DNA of 64,000 bases. Source: Myroides odoratus (GTDB lineage: Bacteria; Bacteroidota; Bacteroidia; Flavobacteriales; Flavobacteriaceae). The position numbers and the translations under genes were made by a program. Shown piece by piece: positions 60,211 to 64,000 of this stretch. The stretch's first letter is position 1. Each line of letters opens with the position of its first letter. A model generated the notes under the pieces. The model searched no databases. It was not told where the DNA came from and saw only the letters and a list, made by a program, of their open reading frames with translations. The DNA lies in assembly GCF_001549985.1 (NCBI RefSeq), contig NZ_LROZ01000001.1:1-64000 (forward strand), in the 5' to 3' direction.

Positions 60211-61197
60211 TTATTCTTGACTTACTTCAGCTGCATCAGCAGTTGAAGCATCATCTTTTGCTTCTGTAGCTGTTTCAGTTGCTTCGGCAGCATCTCCGCT
60301 TGCTCCATCCAATTCAGCTTTAGACCAAATGATATCTCCTTCTGCCTCTTTCGGGCTTGCAGGAGTTGTTCCATTTAATGAAATAACATAAGATGCTACT
60401 TTTTCAATTTCAGATGGTTTTAATGTTTTTTCCCAATCTACCATTCCTTTACCAGGTCTTCCTCCTTTAGCAATGGTGTGGAAAATATTTTTAACTCCTC
60501 CACCTAAAATCCAATGATCATCCGTTAAGTTTGGTCCGATTCCTCCACCACCATCAGCTTGGTGACAAGCCACACAGTTCATTTCGAAAATCTTTTTACC
60601 AGCTGCTAACGAGCTTTCATCTGTTAAGTATTGCGCCTCATCCGCTGAGATTAAATCTGCAGCAGTCTTTCTATATTCTTCAATTTGTTCTTTGGCAATT
60701 GCCACTGACTTTTCGTATTCTACAATTTGGTTGTCGCCTCCAAATACGTGGAATCTCAATAAGTAAACAACAGAGAATATAACGGTAATATAGAACAAAC
60801 CAACCCACCATGGTGGTAATTCGTTATCTAACTCTTTAATACCATCGTAGTCATGCTCTAATAACAACTCATTTTCATCACTAATACCTTTAGTACGAGT
60901 CATTTTTTGCATTAATTTCTTCACCCATGGTCTATCCGCTAACGAAAGATTGTCTTCTCTTTCTTTCTCTGCGATTTCTTCAGGTGTCATTAATCGTCTT
61001 AGTACTCTATTGGTTGCTAATGCAACTATTTCCACCGCTATTAAAGCGAATAAAAACAATCCCAACAAAATAAGTACTGCAGGATGATCTACAAAAGCAG
61101 GTCTTTGTGCTGTTCCGCCTGCTACCCATTCTACTAATACATAAAATAGCAAGAATAGTAATGGAACTCTTACATATACTGGAAAATACTTTTTCAT
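60211..61197 (-). CDS. ccoP: cbb3 oxidase cytochrome c subunit CcoP, one-haem type
   Basis: 328 residues. Two N-terminal helices (about 10-30 and 40-62), a cytoplasmic-like loop, the CcoP-specific YDGIKELDNELPPWWV before a third helix (about 133-153), then one cytochrome c domain with CVACH near 207, ligand Met in GKGMVDWEKTL, and a tail of Ala/Glu/Thr. Only one CxxCH is present, against two in proteobacterial CcoP. Its ATG overlaps the ccoQ stop (ATGA). Confidence 0.92.
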   Translation of the reverse strand: MKKYFPVYVRVPLLFLLFYVLVEWVAGGTAQRPAFVDHPAVLILLGLFLFALIAVEIVALATNRVLRRLMTPEEIAEKEREDNLSLADRPWVKKLMQKMTRTKGISDENELLLEHDYDGIKELDNELPPWWVGLFYITVIFSVVYLLRFHVFGGDNQIVEYEKSVAIAKEQIEEYRKTAADLISADEAQYLTDESSLAAGKKIFEMNCVACHQADGGGGIGPNLTDDHWILGGGVKNIFHTIAKGGRPGKGMVDWEKTLKPSEIEKVASYVISLNGTTPASPKEAEGDIIWSKAELDGASGDAAEATETATEAKDDASTADAAEVSQE

Positions 61198-61400
61198 AAT
61201 TTTTTTGAATTAGGATCAACATTGTGCTTTTCATCATCTAGAAACGGCATATTGCTCAATTCCTCAATCGTCTCTTTTTTATAGGTAAATACCCATACAA
61301 ACAAGCCTACAAAAAAGGTAAAGAAAATTAACAGGGAGATAATCGGGTAAATCTCAATCCCGCCTATAGTTTCCATCGTATGTTTAATAAATTTCAACAT
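61194..61400 (-). CDS. ccoQ: CcoQ-like small cbb3 subunit
   Basis: 68 residues with one helix (about 16-38, YPIISLLIFFTFFVGLFVWV) and a charged C-terminal tail (SNMPFLDDEKHNVDPN). Position between ccoNO and ccoP and the tail pattern identify it as the CcoQ-type subunit, which stabilises the complex. It overlaps ccoP by four bases and begins 15 bases after ccoNO. Confidence 0.85.
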   Translation of the reverse strand: MLKFIKHTMETIGGIEIYPIISLLIFFTFFVGLFVWVFTYKKETIEELSNMPFLDDEKHNVDPNSKKL

Positions 61401-61415
61401 AATGCTCCTTTTTTA

Positions 61416-63599
61416 TTATTCCTCAACTCTATTTTTGATGTCTGTACCTAAACGTTGTAGGTAAGCAACCATAGCTACAATTTCGCGTTCGCTCATTGGA
61501 ACGAACTCTTGTCCATTTTCTTTAGCTGCTTTTTCACTAGCTAAATATGAATCTTTATAATCCGGATCCGTTTGGAAATTCAAAGCAATTTGTTCTCCTT
61601 GCTCCTTCATTGATTGTCTTGCATTTGCAATATCTTCATCCGTATAGGGAACACCCAACGTTCTCATTACATTCATTTTCTTCTCAATGTGTGAGAAATC
61701 TGCTTGCTTATTATCAAACAACCATTTATATCCTGGCATAATAGATCCTGGAGATGTTGATTGTGGATTATACATGTGGTTGAAATGCCAGATATCTGAA
61801 TATTTCTGTCCAACGCGCATTACGTCTGGTCCTGTACGTTTAGAACCCCATAAGAATGGATGATCATACACATACTCTCCTGATTTTGAATACTCTCCAT
61901 AACGCTCTACTTCTGAACGGAAAGGGCGAATCATTTGCGAGTGACATCCCACACATCCTTCACGGATATACAAGTCTCTACCTTCTAACTCTAGTGGAGT
62001 ATACGGTTTCACACTTGAAATTGTTGGAATATTCGATTTCACGAAGATTGTTGGAATAATCTGCACAACACCTCCAATTAAAATCGCTATTGTTGTTAAG
62101 ATTGTAAATTGGATTGGTCTTCTTTCTAACCAAGTATGCCAAGCTTCTCCTTTTAAACGAGAAGCAGAAATTCTTTTTAATGCTGGTGCTTCTGCTAATT
62201 CGTCTTCTACTGGTTTACCAGCTCTTACTGTTTTATATACTAAATAGATTAACACGAATAATCCGATTAAGTAGAACGAACCTCCAATTGCACGCATCAC
62301 GTACATTGGCATAATCGCCGTTACTGTTTCAAGGAAGTTTCCGTATTTTAATGTTCCTGATGGATCAAAGTCTTTCCACATTAAGTGTTGAGAGAATCCT
62401 GCTACATATAAAGGAATCGTATAAAGAATAATACCTAATGTTCCGATCCAGAAGTGGAAATTCGCAAGTGTTTTAGAATACAATTCTGTTTTGGTCATTC
62501 TAGGGATTAACCAGTACACCATACCGAAGGTCATGAAACCATTCCATGCCAAGGCTCCAACGTGTACGTGAGCAACGATCCAGTCTGTATAGTGTGCAAT
62601 AGCGTTTACGTTTTTCAACGATAACATCGGTCCTTCGAATGTTGCCATCCCGTATCCTGTAATACCTACTACGAAGAATTTCAACACAGGATCTACTCTT
62701 ACTTTATCCCAAACTCCACGTAGGGTAAGTAATCCGTTAATCATACCTCCCCAAGATGGTGCAATCAACATTACAGAGAAAACTACTCCTAAGTTTTGTG
62801 CCCATTCTGGTAAAGCTGAATATAATAAGTGGTGAGGTCCAGCCCAGATATACAAGAAAATTAAAGACCAGAAGTGGATAATAGATAAACGGTAAGAATA
62901 CACCGGTCTATTCGCTGCTTTTGGTAAGAAGTAATACATCAATCCTAAGAATGGTGTTGTCAAGAAGAAGGCCACGGCATTGTGTCCGTACCACCACTGC
63001 ACCAGTGCATCTTGAACCCCCGCATACACAGAGTATGATTTTAATCCGTGTACAGGTAACTCTAATGAGTTAAAGATGTGTAATACTGCTACTGTAACGA
63101 AAGTTGCTAAATAGAACCAAATAGCAACATAAATATGACGTTCTCTACGATTGATGATTGTCATAATCATGTTGATACCGAAGGTAACCCAAATTACCGC
63201 AATTGCGATATCAATTGGCCACTCTAATTCAGCATACTCTTTTGAAGTAGTAAAACCTAAAGGCAAGGTAATTGCTGCAGCAGCAATAATGGTTTGCCAT
63301 CCATAAAAGTGAATGTTACTTAGAACATCACTGTACATTCTTGACTTACACAAACGTTGTAAAGAATAGTAAACCCCTGCAAAGATTGCATTTCCAACGA
63401 AAGCAAAAATAACTGCATTCGTATGTAGCGGACGTAGTCTTCCGTAACTTAACCAAGGAATTCCATCCGTTAAGTTAGGAAATATAAACATCACCGCTAA
63501 TAGTAATCCTACAAGCATCCCAACAGCCCCGAAAAAGATCGACGCGTAAAGGAATTTCTTTACAATTTTGTTGTCATAATAAAATTGTTGCACTTCCAT
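61416..63599 (-). CDS. ccoNO: fused cbb3 oxidase subunits CcoN-CcoO
   Basis: 727 residues. The CcoN part has about 12 helices with haem and CuB ligands: RLRPLHTNAVIFAFVGNAI near 53, WWYGHNAVAFFLTT near 202, the HLLYSALPEWAQNLG stretch near 256, and VAHVHVGALAWNGFMTF near 343. After a loop and one helix (about 500-520), the CcoO part has a c-type haem site, CVGCHSQMIRPFRSE, near 548-562, with Met-bearing PGSIMPGYKWL near 620. Fusion of N and O is usual in Bacteroidota. Starts six bases after the ccoS stop. Confidence 0.96.
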   Translation of the reverse strand: MEVQQFYYDNKIVKKFLYASIFFGAVGMLVGLLLAVMFIFPNLTDGIPWLSYGRLRPLHTNAVIFAFVGNAIFAGVYYSLQRLCKSRMYSDVLSNIHFYGWQTIIAAAAITLPLGFTTSKEYAELEWPIDIAIAVIWVTFGINMIMTIINRRERHIYVAIWFYLATFVTVAVLHIFNSLELPVHGLKSYSVYAGVQDALVQWWYGHNAVAFFLTTPFLGLMYYFLPKAANRPVYSYRLSIIHFWSLIFLYIWAGPHHLLYSALPEWAQNLGVVFSVMLIAPSWGGMINGLLTLRGVWDKVRVDPVLKFFVVGITGYGMATFEGPMLSLKNVNAIAHYTDWIVAHVHVGALAWNGFMTFGMVYWLIPRMTKTELYSKTLANFHFWIGTLGIILYTIPLYVAGFSQHLMWKDFDPSGTLKYGNFLETVTAIMPMYVMRAIGGSFYLIGLFVLIYLVYKTVRAGKPVEDELAEAPALKRISASRLKGEAWHTWLERRPIQFTILTTIAILIGGVVQIIPTIFVKSNIPTISSVKPYTPLELEGRDLYIREGCVGCHSQMIRPFRSEVERYGEYSKSGEYVYDHPFLWGSKRTGPDVMRVGQKYSDIWHFNHMYNPQSTSPGSIMPGYKWLFDNKQADFSHIEKKMNVMRTLGVPYTDEDIANARQSMKEQGEQIALNFQTDPDYKDSYLASEKAAKENGQEFVPMSEREIVAMVAYLQRLGTDIKNRVEE

Positions 63600-63605
63600 A
63601 GTTGT

Positions 63606-63812
63606 TTATATTTGATTTTCTTTTTGATTATTTTTTTTGTCTTTTTCCTCCTCTTTGGGTTTCGTTTTTTTCAGCTCATCATCAAACAACATACGAACAG
63701 AAGGCGTATAAGCGTCGTCAAACTGACCACTTTTCACGGATCGAATGAAAATGTAGAGGAAGATCCCTGCAACGAAAACACTGATACTAATTAAGAAATA
63801 TATAACACTCAT
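63606..63812 (-). CDS. ccoS: CcoS-like cbb3 maturation protein
   Basis: 68 residues. One N-terminal helix (MSVIYFLISISVFVAGIFLYIFI) and the family core VKSGQFDDAYTPSVRMLFDDE; CcoS is needed for haem and copper insertion in CcoN in Rhodobacter. It is the first gene of the ccoSNOQPGH unit, 18 bases after the predicted -7 box. Confidence 0.93.
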   Translation of the reverse strand: MSVIYFLISISVFVAGIFLYIFIRSVKSGQFDDAYTPSVRMLFDDELKKTKPKEEEKDKKNNQKENQI

Positions 63813-63830
63813 ACCTGATAATTATTAAAA

Positions 63831-63838
63831 CAAAGTTA
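63831..63838 (-). promoter_or_regulatory. -7 promoter element of the cco operon
   Basis: On the minus strand TAACTTTG, matching TAnnTTTG. No TTG at -33, as at nirK. Predicted start near 63826, 14 bases before the ccoS ATG. Confidence 0.65.
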
Positions 63839-63861
63839 ACAATATATTTTACCTAAAACTA

Positions 63862-63873
63862 TGATAAATATCA
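63862..63873 (-). promoter_or_regulatory. Crp/Fnr-type activator site upstream of the cco operon
   Basis: TGATAAATATCA on the plus strand (TGATATTTATCA on the minus strand), centred at 63867.5, 41.5 bases upstream of the predicted start. The plus-strand 12-mer is the same as in front of nirK. Confidence 0.75.
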
Positions 63874-63897
63874 CCAAAAACCTAATAATTGTTTTTT

Positions 63898-64000
63898 TTA
63901 TTTTATCTTTTTTCCATAATAATTTGTCAATAAAGTAACGAAGCTAATGATTGTAAACGTGCTAATTGGCATCAAAATTGCCGCTAATAAAGGTGACATC
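63898..64000 (-). CDS. ccoI: C-terminus of CcoI/FixI copper-exporting P-type ATPase (partial)
   Basis: The last 34 codons (about) of a gene that continues beyond the window edge, on the minus strand. Residues read SPLLAAILMPISTFTIISF, then VTLLTNYYGKKIK and TAA. This matches the tail of FixI/CcoI-type P-type ATPases, which end with SPLxAAxxMPxSS. CcoI delivers copper for CuB of CcoN. Being upstream of ccoS agrees with the order ccoI-ccoS-ccoNO of Bacteroidota clusters. The frame has no earlier stop within the window. Confidence 0.8.
   Translation of the reverse strand, partial: MSPLLAAILMPISTFTIISFVTLLTNYYGKKIK

Overview
The window is low-GC DNA from a member of the Bacteroidota, almost certainly a Flavobacteriaceae; Myroides or a close relative is my guess, not verified. 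The evidence is repeated TTG / TAnnTTTG promoter elements, two secreted proteins with type IX secretion C-terminal domains, the gene order rpmB-rpmG-DUF4295-ftsY, a mutL-rhomboid-rhomboid-endonuclease run, a fused ccoN-ccoO gene, and a nirK gene carrying its own cytochrome c domain. No rRNA, tRNA, CRISPR array, insertion sequence or prophage was seen.

Layout. 1-8 kb: a secreted subtilase, small membrane proteins, a SUKH-like protein, a Nudix hydrolase, PhnA, and formate-tetrahydrofolate ligase (fhs). 8-12 kb: a membrane remnant, an MFS carrier, and an exbB-exbD pair facing a TonB-like gene. 12-17 kb: sbcD-sbcC and a lipoprotein. 17-25 kb: a DsbA-like protein, a secreted SGNH/PKD protein, an MFS/AraC pair, an M49 peptidase, a DinB protein, and a possible sigma-54-driven small RNA. 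25-30 kb: a long repeat block, two MFS genes and an AraC gene. 29.5-40 kb: mutL, two rhomboids, an endonuclease/phosphatase, ribH, a TPR protein, recF, murB, a glycosyltransferase and a sigma factor. 40-49 kb: a denitrification / nitric oxide region (nirK-nirV-sco; rrf2-norB-ric), with an MFS/HxlR pair between the two operons. 49-57 kb: ftsY and ribosomal protein genes, cinA, a FAH hydrolase, an exonuclease and a di-haem peroxidase. 57.5-64 kb: the cbb3 oxidase cluster (ccoI end, ccoS, ccoNO, ccoQ, ccoP, ccoG, ccoH, TauE/SafE).

The 40-64 kb part reads as a low-oxygen and nitrogen-oxide respiration region. NirK reduces nitrite to NO, a quinol-type NorB reduces NO to N2O, Ric repairs damaged iron centres, and cbb3 oxidase serves low oxygen. 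The promoters support shared control. The nirK and cco promoters each carry TGATAAATATCA (or its complement) centred about 41.5 bp before the predicted transcription start, the position of a class II Crp/Fnr activator. The nirK promoter and the promoter of the Rrf2-family gene carry the same 16-base palindrome AAGACAAAAATGTCTT, which I infer to be the operator of that NsrR-like regulator. No nosZ is present in the window.

The other notable structure is a composite intergenic repeat found twice, about 20 kb apart and in opposite orientation (5651-6051 and 25400-26190). It is built from (gaggtggt)n arrays next to cctcacaaag/gagcaaa words. Function is unknown.
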